Made by a program: the position numbers and the translations under genes. From positions 62,001 to 126,000 of the forward strand of contig NC_043742.1 of the NCBI RefSeq assembly GCF_004337985.1: a stretch of 64,000 bases of DNA. The letters are read 5' to 3'. The notes beneath the pieces were generated by a model that saw only the letters and a list, made by a program, of their open reading frames with translations, was not told the DNA's origin and did not search any database. Source of the DNA: Pyricularia pennisetigena. Lineage: Eukaryota; Ascomycota; Sordariomycetes; Magnaporthales; Pyriculariaceae. Position 1 is the stretch's first letter. Each line of letters opens with the position of its first letter. Of this stretch, positions 32,965 through 43,848 are shown piece after piece.

Positions 32965-33822
32965 ATGGCACCATTCAGCACCTTATTTGGAGCAGCGCTC
33001 CTCCTCGCATCCTCAGCGAGCGCACACTTCTCGCTTCTTATCCCAAAGCCATTGGGCACCGATGACGCGAAACAAGGTTCCGGACCTTGCGGCGGCTACA
33101 CGGCAGACTTCTCGAAAAATACAGTATCGGATTTCCACGTCGGCGGCAGCAATGTAGGCATGCGCCTCGGCCACCCGCAAGCCATCTGGCTTTTCCGCGG
33201 CACCTTGGACCAAACAGGCCAGAACAACTGGACCCAACTATTCCCTCATGTGACGCAGAGCGGGCTGGGAAACTTTTGCGAGCCTAGCATCAGTGCGCCT
33301 GAAAGCTGGGTTGGCAAAAACGGCCTCGTTGGCGTTGTGGGCAAAGCCGAAGATGGGCTGCTATTCGCAGTAAGTCGCTCAGAATTCCTGCCTACTGGGC
33401 CGCGCTTCGTTGCCACATGCAGCGGGCATCAGGTCGCATGCGCATAACTGGGTGCTCGCCAGCTCACTGTTCGACATTTTCTGTAAATGACTTAACTGAC
33501 GATCGTGCTTTCTAATACCTAGTGCGCCGCCGTCAAGTTCGTCTCTGGCGCTGCCACCCTCGACAGCGGCAGCTGCAAAAATGGATCTGCTGAGGCCCAG
33601 CTGAACGGCCAGGATTCGCAGCTCGCCCCGCTCGCCACTCTACCGTCGACATCAGGAAACAACACAGGTTCTGGCACCGGCAGCGGCACCGGCGGTAGTT
33701 CCGGATCTGGCGCAGGTAGCGGCGGTGACGCAGCTGCGCCGAAGAACGCGGCCGGCATGTTATCGCCCAGTCTTTTGGCAGTAGCTGCTGTGGCCGGATT
33801 GGGATTTGCAAACGCGCTGTAG
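32965..33822 (+). CDS. X325/Bim1-like copper-binding GPI-anchored protein
   Basis: Two exons, 32965-33369 and 33523-33822, 234 aa. The signal peptide (MAPFSTLFGAALLLASSASA) would be cut just before HFSLLIPKPLG, leaving an N-terminal His as in LPMO-like copper proteins. The core (GPCGGYTADF, LGHPQAIWLF, GNFCEPSI, then CAAVKFV after the intron) fits the X325/Bim1 family, which binds copper through the N-terminal His plus further His/Asp but lacks polysaccharide oxidation. A Gly/Ser/Thr linker and a C-terminal hydrophobic tail (LLAVAAVAGLGFANAL) indicate a GPI anchor. The Cryptococcus Bim1 member helps copper uptake at the cell surface. The ferric/cupric reductase gene upstream is transcribed divergently, consistent with shared metal regulation. 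Confidence 0.88.
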
Positions 33823-34397
33823 TTGCATTATGACTTCCCGTGAGGTTTTGCAAAAGGGATTTGTATAATGGTGAAAGGGAGCTTGATGGCCTTCGTGTAC
33901 ATGCTTATCCATACTTGTAGTCCATTCAGAACTATTGTGTGGCACTTGGGAAATGGACGATTTTATCGACTGAAATCACCAAGTGGACTTCTGCCACACA
34001 ACACCGTGATAACGCTGATAACGCTGAATTGCTTGCATTACAGTAGTATAGTTGTGAATCAAGCTGGTGTTGCGAACATTATGTGATTGATGTTGCTATC
34101 TGAGTGAAAGGAGGCTGAGCTGCCAACCTGCAAGGGTTAGGTTGGTTGGTTAATTGATGTGCCACAAGCCGCGCCACGTTTCAGGCGATAACAGCACTCC
34201 AGCCACAGATAACGCCCTTTGCTGGCAACGCGTGGGTAATAAAAAAAAAGGCATACCCCGCAAAAATTTTGCTATGCAGTACCCGCCGCCCGCAGAGCGC
34301 ACGCAGAGTCTCAACCAAACAGAGGGGTCAAGCATTAAGCCAGAGCGCGTGGGAGGGGGAGGCTCTACTGCAGCTTCTTATTTTTGACTCAGAGCCA
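33823..34397. other. Intergenic, 575 bp
   Basis: Separates the Bim1-like gene from the arginyl-tRNA synthetase gene. A short gttggttggttaatt run lies near 34140-34156. No gene is seen. Confidence 0.6.
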
Positions 34398-36730
34398 ATG
34401 TCACTCCTTTCACCACTCTCCTGCGCCCGCGTCACATCGTCAATTCGCCAACTGCGAGTCCAGTTCCACCTTCGTTCTCTTCCAACGCCAGTCGTTGCCT
34501 CTACACACTATTTTAAGCACTCGACCTCCTCATCACTAGGCCGCAATCACTTGCGCGCCGCCGCCGCCCTCAATCACCAGCAAACTCGTACTGTCATCAC
34601 GAACCTCCCCCGCGTCATGCCCTCTCACGCCAGCATCGATCAGCTGGCCACTCTGGCTGGCGACCTGTCACTGTCAGAGGGTAGTGATAGGTTCCCAAAC
34701 TTCTACCCCGAGTCCAACCCGCTCGATGTCTACCGTGCCCATCTTACAAACATTCTCCAACCCATAACCGGCGTTGACCCCAAGATTATCTATCCCGCTG
34801 TCCAATGGACCTCTTCTCTGGACAAGGGAGACCTGGTTGTGGCCGCGCCGGCTCTCAGGGTCAAGGGCAAGAAGCCTGACGAGCTGGTGAAGGAATGGAG
34901 CGAGAAGGTAGGCTGCGCAGCCTCTCTTTTCGATATTCCATGCTCTCGGTATTGCGAGCGTTTGCCTGATGACGCCATGCTGACCCTCCCGATCTGTGAT
35001 TCTTCAGTTTCCCACAGATGACCCCCTTTTCGAGAAGCCGGTGGTCACTGGATACTTTCTGCAGTTTTGGTTCAAGCCAGAACCCCTAACTCTGAACCTC
35101 ATTCCCCTGATTCGCGAGCTCGGAAATGAGTACGGCAACAACAAGAGGCTTGGCCTCAAGGATCCCCAAGACCCATCAAAGGGCAATAAGAAAATCATCG
35201 TGGAGTTCTCCAGTCCCAATATTGCCAAGCCTTTCCACGCTGGACATCTTAGGAGTACAATCATCGGTGGATTCCTTGCCAACCTATACAAGGGTGCTGG
35301 TTGGGATGTGCAGAGGATAAACTATCTTGGAGATTGGGGCAAGCAGTACGGCCTCCTGGCTCTGGCCTTTGAGAGATACGGAGATGAGGAAGCGCTCAAG
35401 AAGGATCCTATCAACCACCTGTTTCAGCTTTACGTCAAGATCAACAGCGAAATGTCTGCGGAGAAGGAACAGATCGAAGCCAAGAAGAAGGCAGGAGAGG
35501 ACGTCACGCAGCTGGAGCAGAACAGCTTGGACGACCAGGCTCGGGCTTATTTCAAAAAGATGGTCGACGGTGACCAGGCCGCTGTGGCGCAATGGCGCAG
35601 GTTCCGCGACCTGTCCATCGAGAGGTATAAGAAGACGTATGCGAGGCTGAACATTTGGTTCGATGAGTACAGCGGAGAGTCGCAGGTTACAGAAGAGTCC
35701 ATGGCCAACGCGGCAAAAACCATCGCCGACAAGGGCATCTCGAAGGAGGATCAGGGTGCTGTTATAATCGACTTTTCAGAACACGTGCCTGGAAAGGAGG
35801 GCAAGCGGTTGGAAAAGCCCATCATCAGGAAGCGTGACGGTACAGCGCTCTACTTGACACGAGACATCAGCGAGCTGCTGGGCCGACATGAGAGGTACAA
35901 GTTCGACAAGATGATATATGTTGTTGCAAGCCAGCAGGATCTTCATTTGAAACAGCTTTTCAAGATTGTTGAGCTGATGGGACACAAGGACATCGCCGAC
36001 AAGTGTCAACACATTAACTTTGGTATGGTTTTGGGAATGAGCACCAGAAAGGGAACCGTCAAGTTTCTGGATGACATTCTTCGGGATGTGGGCGACAAGA
36101 TGCACGAGGTCATGCGCAAAAATGATGACAAGTACTCACAAGTCGAAAACCCGGAGGCTGTGGCAGACACACTCGGCATCAGCAGTGTCATGGTACAGGA
36201 CATGACAGGCAAAAGGTGAGCGATTACGGACGGGCCTTCTCGCTGCTCTCGGCACGCGAACGCTGGTAATTACCAAGAGCGAGAGTGAAGCTGACAAAAG
36301 GTATGGCAGAATCAACAACTATACTTTCGACATGGACGCAATGACTTCGTTCGAAGGCGATACTGGTCCCTACCTCCAGTACGCACACGCCCGCGTTTGT
36401 TCCATCGCCCGGAAAGCAGGCCTCACCCCGGAAGAACTGGCAACCGCCGACCTCTCCCTCCTTCAGGAATCCCACGCGCGCCAGCTGGTCCGCATGCTCT
36501 CGCAGTGGCCGGATGTAGTACAAAACACGTACAAGACACTGGAGCCAACAACGGTGTTGACATATCTGTTTAGGATGTCACACGCGCTGAGCCAGAGCTA
36601 CGACCACTTGAGGATCGTGGGCAGCGAGAAGGAGCTGATGAAGGCAAGGATGGCGTTGTATGACGCCACTAGGATCGTTTTGAGGAATGGCATGATCCTG
36701 CTGGGCTTGAACCCGGTGGAGAGGATGTAG
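34398..36730 (+). CDS. Arginyl-tRNA synthetase
   Basis: Three exons: 34398-34907, 35008-36215, 36310-36730; 712 aa from the first ATG. A second in-frame ATG at 34617 (residue 74, MPSHASIDQL) would give 639 aa. The first 73 residues are rich in Arg, Ser and His, lack acids and look like a mitochondrial presequence. Class I motifs are present: SSPNIAKPFHAGHLRST (HIGH-type) and MSTRKGTVKFL (KMSKS-type). A DALR anticodon-binding domain (AHARVCSIARKAG, TYLFRMSHALSQSYDHL) ends at LGLNPVERM. It charges tRNA-Arg in translation. Two starts suggest one gene could supply both cytosol and mitochondria; this is inference from the presequence. Confidence 0.95.
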
Positions 36731-36741
36731 AGAAATCCTTT

Positions 36742-36770
36742 GTGTGTGTGTGTGTGTGTGTGTGTTTGTG
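36742..36770. repeat. (GT)n microsatellite
   Basis: A tgtgtg repeat of about 24-29 bp just after the ArgRS stop codon, in the 3' flank. Confidence 0.85.
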
Positions 36771-39700
36771 TTGTATTTTCGGGTAATGCCCTCAATAGTC
36801 TGAGGCCGGCGTGGCAAGAATACCAAGAGACGCGAAAACTATGCATACTCCCCCCTCATCGCCACAGAAATTGGGGTCATCTTCTCCAAGGATTGACATC
36901 TTGGCAGTCTACTGCGTAAGGCTGCTCACTGCGTCCAGGATCCTCTCGATGTAATATTGCACATCAAGACAAGAAAAAATAAATAAATAAAAAAATTCAA
37001 CGGCTGACCACACTGTCGGTCTTTCCCCGCTCAGGCCATTGGCAGGGCCTTGAGTGGTTGCAGTAGTACCGGGCTAAGGAATGGGGAAAGACTGAGGGAG
37101 GACCTCTCTGTCATGCATCTCCTGGTCGGTATAGCCGTGTGTATACGTAGGAGGGATCGATCGATCAATGCCATCTGGCCTCGCGGCTCACCCATCCACC
37201 TCCTCGGACAAAGATACTTTGGCAGAATGCAAAAGAACACTAGACAAGTTTGACGGCTTATGGGGGTGTTAGACTACTGTAGCTTCTCTGCCCACCTTTC
37301 GTGTATATCTCGAATGATGTGGGTTTGCAGCATGGGCCGCATGTGACCAAATTTGGTGGGCTGGTTTTGTTTGATGATGACAATGTGATATGTTACTTCT
37401 TGAATTCTTTTGTTTCTTTTTGAAAGGGGGGGGGAAAGGCCTCGACTTTTGCTCAATGCCATTCACTCGGAATGGTGGCGGCCTCCAAAAGAAGCCACGG
37501 CTCGCCGCCTAGCAGCCGCTCGGGATTCCCCCAATGTAACTCCCGGTGGATGCTACACACGATGAAAGGTAACCATGAAGCCACGCCGATTTGTCGATTT
37601 TTGTTCGGTTCGGTCTTTGGGCAGATATGGGTTCATATAACCTTTGCAGATCTCGTTGATGCATCACATCTCTGGCCCATCACGCCGCATAATTTGCATG
37701 CCATGTACTCCCTCCACTCTTGGCTCGCCCTTCTGTTTTACCCATATCTCTGCTAGCACGCAATAATAATTAAACAAAATGACATGGAACAGTTGGCGCG
37801 CGAGGAGCGGTGCGGTGTATGTCCACCACTCGATCCTTTTGTTGGGGATGTAAGTGAATAGCATGTGGCTGCTATAGCTTAGCTGGTACTTGTGGCACTG
37901 GAGCTGCTTGTGGTTGGCGGGGTGGCTTATAGACTTTCAATATTTGCGAATGTCGTCACTCTCTCGTCCCCCTTTTGTAACAAAAGTTGGATTTTAAGGC
38001 GGAACCCAAAGGACCGGGGGGTTTTGTCCGCCCTGACGATCGCCGGTTACTGGGTAGAATGGTACATCTCCTTCTCACGCTACCAATCGGTCTTGACAAA
38101 AAAAGGTACAAAATTCACGGAATCAATCGAGCGGCGGTCAGTCGGTGCGCATTTTCTCACCGTCATTACATCATCAGGTGGTGACACTCTGCCCTTAGTG
38201 AGGTTTAGTGGCTTTAATATAGAAGCATGCCAAGTCGTAGGTTGGGTCCTAGGCATGCTCGGGAGCTGACGCATCAGGCTTCCACCGAAATTTCTTGTTG
38301 GAAATTTTGGCCATCCAACCAGGAGAGGGGAAACAGAACACAAGTATAGATACATACAGAAGAAGGCCGAAGAAAAGGCTGCGGCAGTAGGAAAAAACAT
38401 TGGTATCAGCCTTGGAAGTCAGAAATTAAAGCAAACTGACCTACACCCTGCATGAGGTACGTACCTAGGTACCTTAAATAGGTGGATGCGGTAAATGAAT
38501 ATCATAGGGGGGTAGATGTTCACATATGAGTCCAGATGGCGCACACAGAGTTTTGGGCTCAAAAGCTTTGTTGATATGATACGATATATTGAATGAAGCC
38601 ATTGTAAACATGGAGCGCAGATTGCGATCGTTATGGAGACAAAACAGACTTAAGATTGACTTTCCCCTTGACGGTTTGCTCCCAAAAGCCTAAACAAGCC
38701 AGTAAAAGGTGGGACGGGGGCGCGCATCGGGTCAATTGCGACGGTTCATTGCGGGTTGTTTTACGAGCTAAGCTGAAAGCGGGATCCGGCTGGAAAAGCA
38801 CAGGGGAACAAATAGGCCCGTGGGTCTTTTCACCCCTGGGACCTGGAGCTAGGACGCCTAAACCTGGGCCGGTTACACGGTGACCTTTTCACTTGCCAAG
38901 GTTGATAACCAGGATGCCCCAGCAAGGTAGATAGCCAGCTAGCCGGTGCCTGAGGTGTTCGGACCGTCCATGCTTCTGCTTCTAATTTTTTTTTTTTTTT
39001 TTTTTTTTTGACAGGCCGGGATTCACAACAATGCAGTGAAGGTGCAGTTGCAGTTTGCAGGTGAGTTCGTTACTACGAAATATTAATTGCCAGACGCGCT
39101 GTTTTTGTAACCTTTCAACGGTGCAGCTTTAATGTTTTGGCATTTGGACTTATGGCAGACGATAAATAATCTGCTTAATGTGCCTACCTTAGATGATGGT
39201 CAGCCATCACGATAACAATTGGATTGATTGGATGAGCTAGGGGCGTCTCCCCTCCACGTCCATCAACCAGCAGCCCTGGAGAGCAAAGACGCTTTCTGTC
39301 CCTGTGCGGAATGTACCTTACCTACCTACCATAACAGGCCTACCTACACTACTGTAGTTTGCAGCACTAGGGAAGGAACGGCCAAGTCGGGCACGCTTGG
39401 CAGGTCGGTAGGCAGAGAAACAAAAGCTCCGCCAAGGACCTACCTACCTAGGGCGATATGGCCGATTGACTTTCATCTTTTTACTCTCCACCACCTCTTG
39501 CTTCCACCTTGGAGAGCCTCACTTGAGGAAATATGGTGTATTGAGGCGAGTATAATGCCAAACTCTCCAAAAACCCCCCTCACCCGATCTCGCAAGGTCA
39601 AGCAAAGTATCAATTAATCGCCCCCGTCCACTTTTTTTTCATCTCGCGTCCCCGGACAATTAACCGCAGGGTGGTCCCGGCAGGTGGATCCTGGATCTCG

Positions 39701-39874
39701 GGTACGTGGAAAAAGAAAATGCAAGGGATTGGATGAAAAGTCTCTTGATTACATGGGTTAACCCACATTCCTCTAGCTTCCATTATCTTTCACACGCGGA
39801 AGATATCGAGGGACGAGCTGTCTTCTTCTCGTATGATACCTAGGTAAAGTATCTGGGTTAAATCGGCGTGTCTT

Positions 39875-39911
39875 NNNNNNNNNNNNNNNNNNNNNNNNNN
39901 NNNNNNNNNNN
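39875..39911. other. Assembly gap (37 N)
   Basis: Thirty-seven undetermined bases. Frames that appear to cross it are not meaningful. Confidence 0.99.
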
Positions 39912-40904
39912 CTCCCGCCAAGAACGGCAGCACATGTGAGTGATTGGTCGTTGGGAAAGGCGAGGTTGGCAGTTCCAACGTACCTCACCGACTAACTGTT
40001 TCCAAAAAGTTGTTTCTTGAAATGCTTCTTGGCCCATTCCCGTTCCGCTATTCCCTCCCAATATTGGCAAAGGTGCCCATAATTTGGTGATTTCTTCTGG
40101 CGGCACCAACCATCACGTACCACGCAACCCTTTTCCCGAACATTCTCGGTTACTTCATCCTCCCATCAGCTTGTATTTTCAGCCCCGAGGTCCCCGTACA
40201 TGCCACAGCGCCTAGTCTAGTGTCTAGTCAAAGCTTTCTGATGCCTCTCCACCATGATTCCCAAAATGGACATGTCAATGATGAGACTTGGCGGCTAACA
40301 CCAGGTGGGTTGTCCCGAGTCTTACCATGAGCCGAGTTTACGTTATTCTTCGTATTATTATTTTTTTTTCTTTTCTTTTCTTTGTTTCCTAGTCTCCTGA
40401 TTAAGCCGAGGGGCCACCCTGGTCCAATCACAAGTCATCCCAAGAAAAAGATCTTTGTGGGTTTCGTCCTTTGGACCCAGCACCCTTTGGAACTTTAGAG
40501 ATGTCTAGCCAAATTCAGTAAAAAGGAACGAGAAATAAAAGCAAGAAAAATCACGAAAAAAAGCCAAGTCCCACGATAGCAGGTGTTATCAATTCAACGC
40601 GCCGGGTTAAACTCAAGCCCAAAAACCATACGGTACCTACCTACTGGACATTTTCAACCCCCACATGCTTTTGAATCCGGCCCAGAGCACATACGGGAGA
40701 CACGCCCACCCCCCAGCTTCTCATGCAGCAGGACCGGAGCCTATGCAGCCGTGTCCAAGTAAAAAGCACCAAGCAACGATGGCAAACCAACAGCTCGACA
40801 GTGTCCCTGCACAAGGTGCAGAATGCTCCTCAGCTCCCTATGTAGGCAGGTCGCCAAAGGTAGCGAGGTATTTTGCTTTGCAAATACATACCTGCCTACC
40901 TTCC

Positions 40905-40940
40905 CTTGCCTTGCCTTACCTTACCTTACCTTACCTTGCC
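40905..40940. repeat. TTACC/TTGCC pentamer repeat
   Basis: ccttgccttgccttaccttaccttacc-type units repeat with a 5-bp period and a few substitutions. Related TACC tetramers occur elsewhere in this intergenic region. Confidence 0.8.
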
Positions 40941-41174
40941 TACACCCACCGGTCCACCCAGCTGCCCAAGATAGCTATCTATGCAAGCCCAAACAGCCAC
41001 TAAGCCCGGCTTGTATCGTCTCAGGACTTTGGTTCTCGGACTCAGCAACAGGAATCAACATGCAGGTGCCTGCCAGTGCAGACTGTGATGCTCGGTCGCA
41101 TCCCGCCCATCCATACCACAGACTAACCCCAAACCTCGCCCTGGGCCGAACGATGGGATCCACATTGTGCACTG

Positions 41175-41232
41175 GTGTGCGTGTGTGTGTGTGTGTGTGT
41201 GTGTCTCTCTCTCTATCTCTCTCTCTCTCTCT
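41175..41232. repeat. Compound (GT)n-(CT)n microsatellite
   Basis: About 30 bp of GT directly abut about 28 bp of CT with one interruption (cta), roughly 560 bp upstream of the P450 ATG. Confidence 0.9.
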
Positions 41233-41795
41233 AGCTGTCTATCACTTGCTTCGCTACACGCCCCTCCACTTCACGAAAAGAAACGAGCAAGCGGCGGCCG
41301 GGATCGCTGGCAAACTTTGCTTCTAGTCTATATGCACTTAGCTTGGCCAGATTCCACACATATGAATCAAGACAACCTCCCTCTCCTGTCTTTCGTCTCA
41401 CTTTTTTTTTTTTTTTTTTTCATCGCACGATCAGGAAGCTGATATCGTTTGAACGACAGAGATATATCCGCCCAGGTGTTGCTGCAACTACTCCTGATAC
41501 TAGTTCTAGTACTCCTGGAGCTCCTTTCCTTATTGTGTCATCATTCTCTAATTGTTCATCTCTATCTACTTGGATCCCTTGTACACCAAGATACGTTTCC
41601 TTGTTGCGCCAGGCTTCTCATTTGTTGTCATTGTGCTGCAACAAGCTTCCATCGTCTCTGAGATTTCCTTCACCACTTTTCTCGTGTGCTTTCACACCTC
41701 CCGCCGCCCCCCTCGTGGACGGGTAAACTGGTGAGGAGGCGAAAGCAGTAAAAACAATCGGGCCCTCAGTGTCATCGTTTTCTTTAGTTCGACAA

Positions 41796-43848
41796 ATGGC
41801 ATCGATACCGTTTTCTCTATTCATAGCGGCTTGGTGCCTGCTCATCGTCAAGTTATACCTCGATCATCAAAAGAAGCAGAAGCTTCCCGATGGAGCGAAG
41901 CCGCTTCCAGGGCCCAAGAGTAAGCTGATTTCGCCCTCGGTCTAGACCAAAGTTTCTCGCCTCTCCCGCCGGAATATTATTCTGATGAAAAATTAACCAA
42001 CCTCTGCTTCGACTATCCAGGCATACCCTTCATTGGTCGCGTCCATGACCTTCCGCCTGAGATGACATGGATGAAGTTCTACGAATGGAGTAAGATCTAC
42101 GGCCCTATCTACCAGATGGAAATATTTGGCTCGGTACACATCTGGATGTCATCCGAGGAGATCGTGCAGGACATTCTCGCTCGGAGGGCCAACATCAACT
42201 CGGATCGACCCGTCATTGTCAACCTACCCGATAACCGCACCAGCGGCGACTATCTTGCCCTCTCGGGAAACAATGAGACATGGAAGCGCCAGCGAAAGAT
42301 GTGCAACCAGCTCATGGCTGCCAGCAACAAGCACAGCCTCCACGCCTATCCTACCCGTGAGCGCGACCGATTCCTGTCCCTGATGGCCAACGACCCCAGC
42401 AACTACATCGAGTGGATCGAGCAATTCACCGCCCGCACCGTCTCCCGGGTCTGCTGGGGAACTCCTCACCGCCAGGCACTGCTGCGCAAAACCACCTTGG
42501 GCCTCCTCGAGACCATTTCTCCTGCTGGTGCCCTGCCCAACGTCGTCGCCTGGTTGGGATACCTGCCCGACAAGTTCAGCCCCTGGCGTAAGAAGGAGCA
42601 TATCCGCCACGCCCTCGAGGCCGAACTGTTCTCCTCCAACTTGGCCGGCGTCAAGGCTTGCATGAACGAGGGCAACGCGCTGCCTAGCGCTGCCCGAACC
42701 TTCCTCGAGGATATGGAGAAAAAGCCGCGCGAGTCCCAGGCCGAGGCCGATTTCCACACCTCAGAGGGTAGCAAGGTTGTCGGCATGATGGCCATCGCTG
42801 GTGCGCTCACCATCGGCAGCCCGATCCAGAGTTTCCTCTTGGCCATGTGTCACTACCCCGAATGGTTGGAGCGTATGCAAGCCGAGATAGACATCAACCT
42901 CGAAGGTCGTTGCCCTCAGTGGGAGGACCGCGAGAAGCTCCCTCTGCTACGTGCCGTGGTCAAGGAGACCATGCGCTGGAGGCCCCCTGTCCCCACCGGC
43001 ATCCCCCATGCTAGCGACAAGGACGATGTTTACAATGGCTACTTTATTCCCAAGGGCGCCACGCTGCACGCCTTGGAGTGGTGAGTGATTCTTGGCTTAT
43101 ATGAATGACACCAGCAAGGGAACTTTGCAGTACTGACTATATTTTGAATTGGCAATTCAGGGGTCTGACGCGCGATGAGAGCGTCTACCCGGATCCCGAA
43201 ACATTCAACCCTGACCGATGGCTGAACCCAGCTTTCCCGACTTACAAGGAGCCCCTCACCCAGTACCCCAACCTCAACGGATACAGCCAATTCGGTTACG
43301 GTCGCCGTACGTGTCAAGGTATCCCGATCGTCGACCAGGATCTCTTCCTGTCAATGGGCGGTCTGGCCTGGGCCTTTGACATCCGCAAGAAGCTTGACAC
43401 CCGGGGCAACGAGATTCCCGTCCACTGGAACACGTACTCGTCGCTCCTTATCGCCAAGCCCATCAAGTTCGAATTTGACTGCGTGCCGCGTGAGGGCAAA
43501 AGCCGCGTCATCGACCTCATGGCCGCCAGCGCTCGCGAGATGGAAGAGGAGGAGAACAGGGTCCTCGGCTACGGCTGCAGTACCGGCACGAGCCACCTGC
43601 ACCCCAGAGTTGAGATTTCACTCGCAAAGGAGATCGAAGTCATGTCAGAGGTTGGTTCTGCAAGCGCATCAGACAGCGACGAGAGCAGTATGCGCGATTC
43701 TCTACTCCTTTCTTCCGAGGGCAGCAGCAGGTCTAGCAGTGTTTACTCGAGTGACTCGGAGGAGGTTGCAAGAAAGAGGAAGCAGGTCCCGCCGCTGAAG
43801 AAGGCTGCCAGTGTCTTTTTCAGTGCTATACCTGGAAGTTGGGTATAG
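41796..43848 (+). CDS. Cytochrome P450 monooxygenase with Ser-rich C-terminal extension
   Basis: Three exons: 41796-41919, 42021-43080, 43161-43848; 623 aa. An N-terminal membrane anchor (SIPFSLFIAAWCLLIVKLYL) is followed by a proline-rich hinge (LPDGAKPLPGPKSIPFIG). ExxR is Glu357-Thr-Met-Arg360 (KETMRWRPP), PERF-type NPDRW follows, and the heme loop is FGYGRRTCQG with Cys446. The I helix reads AGALTI at 301-306, without the acidic residue of the usual AGx(D/E)TT. After the normal end of the fold, about 100 residues are added, the last 60 Ser/Asp/Glu-rich then basic (VARKRKQVPPLKK). It should be an ER-bound heme monooxygenase fed by a P450 reductase; overall it resembles O-methylsterigmatocystin-oxidoreductase-like P450s. 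Substrate unknown; no secondary-metabolite backbone gene is in the window. Confidence 0.92.

Larger units (their letters stand above)
36731..41795. other. 5-kb region without a convincing gene
   Basis: No frame here has a family resemblance or exon-like continuation. It holds an assembly gap (39875-39911), a T(24) tract (38986-39009), TACCTAGGTA-type motifs (38459-38474, 39438-39451, 39836-39844), TTACC/TACC repeats (39312-39330, 40905-40940) and a GT/CT microsatellite (41175-41232). The 37.0-38.4 and 39.2-39.6 kb parts have mid-length frames on both strands that overlap and look accidental. The last few hundred bp are the P450 promoter and leader. Confidence 0.5.

Noticed and set aside
36742..36770. 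GT repeat as a telomere-like sequence
   Set aside because: Fungal telomeres here would be TTAGGG-type; the GT and TACC arrays are short internal microsatellites.
39228..39617. 129-codon plus-strand frame
   Set aside because: No domain, crosses TACC-type repeats, no splice partner.
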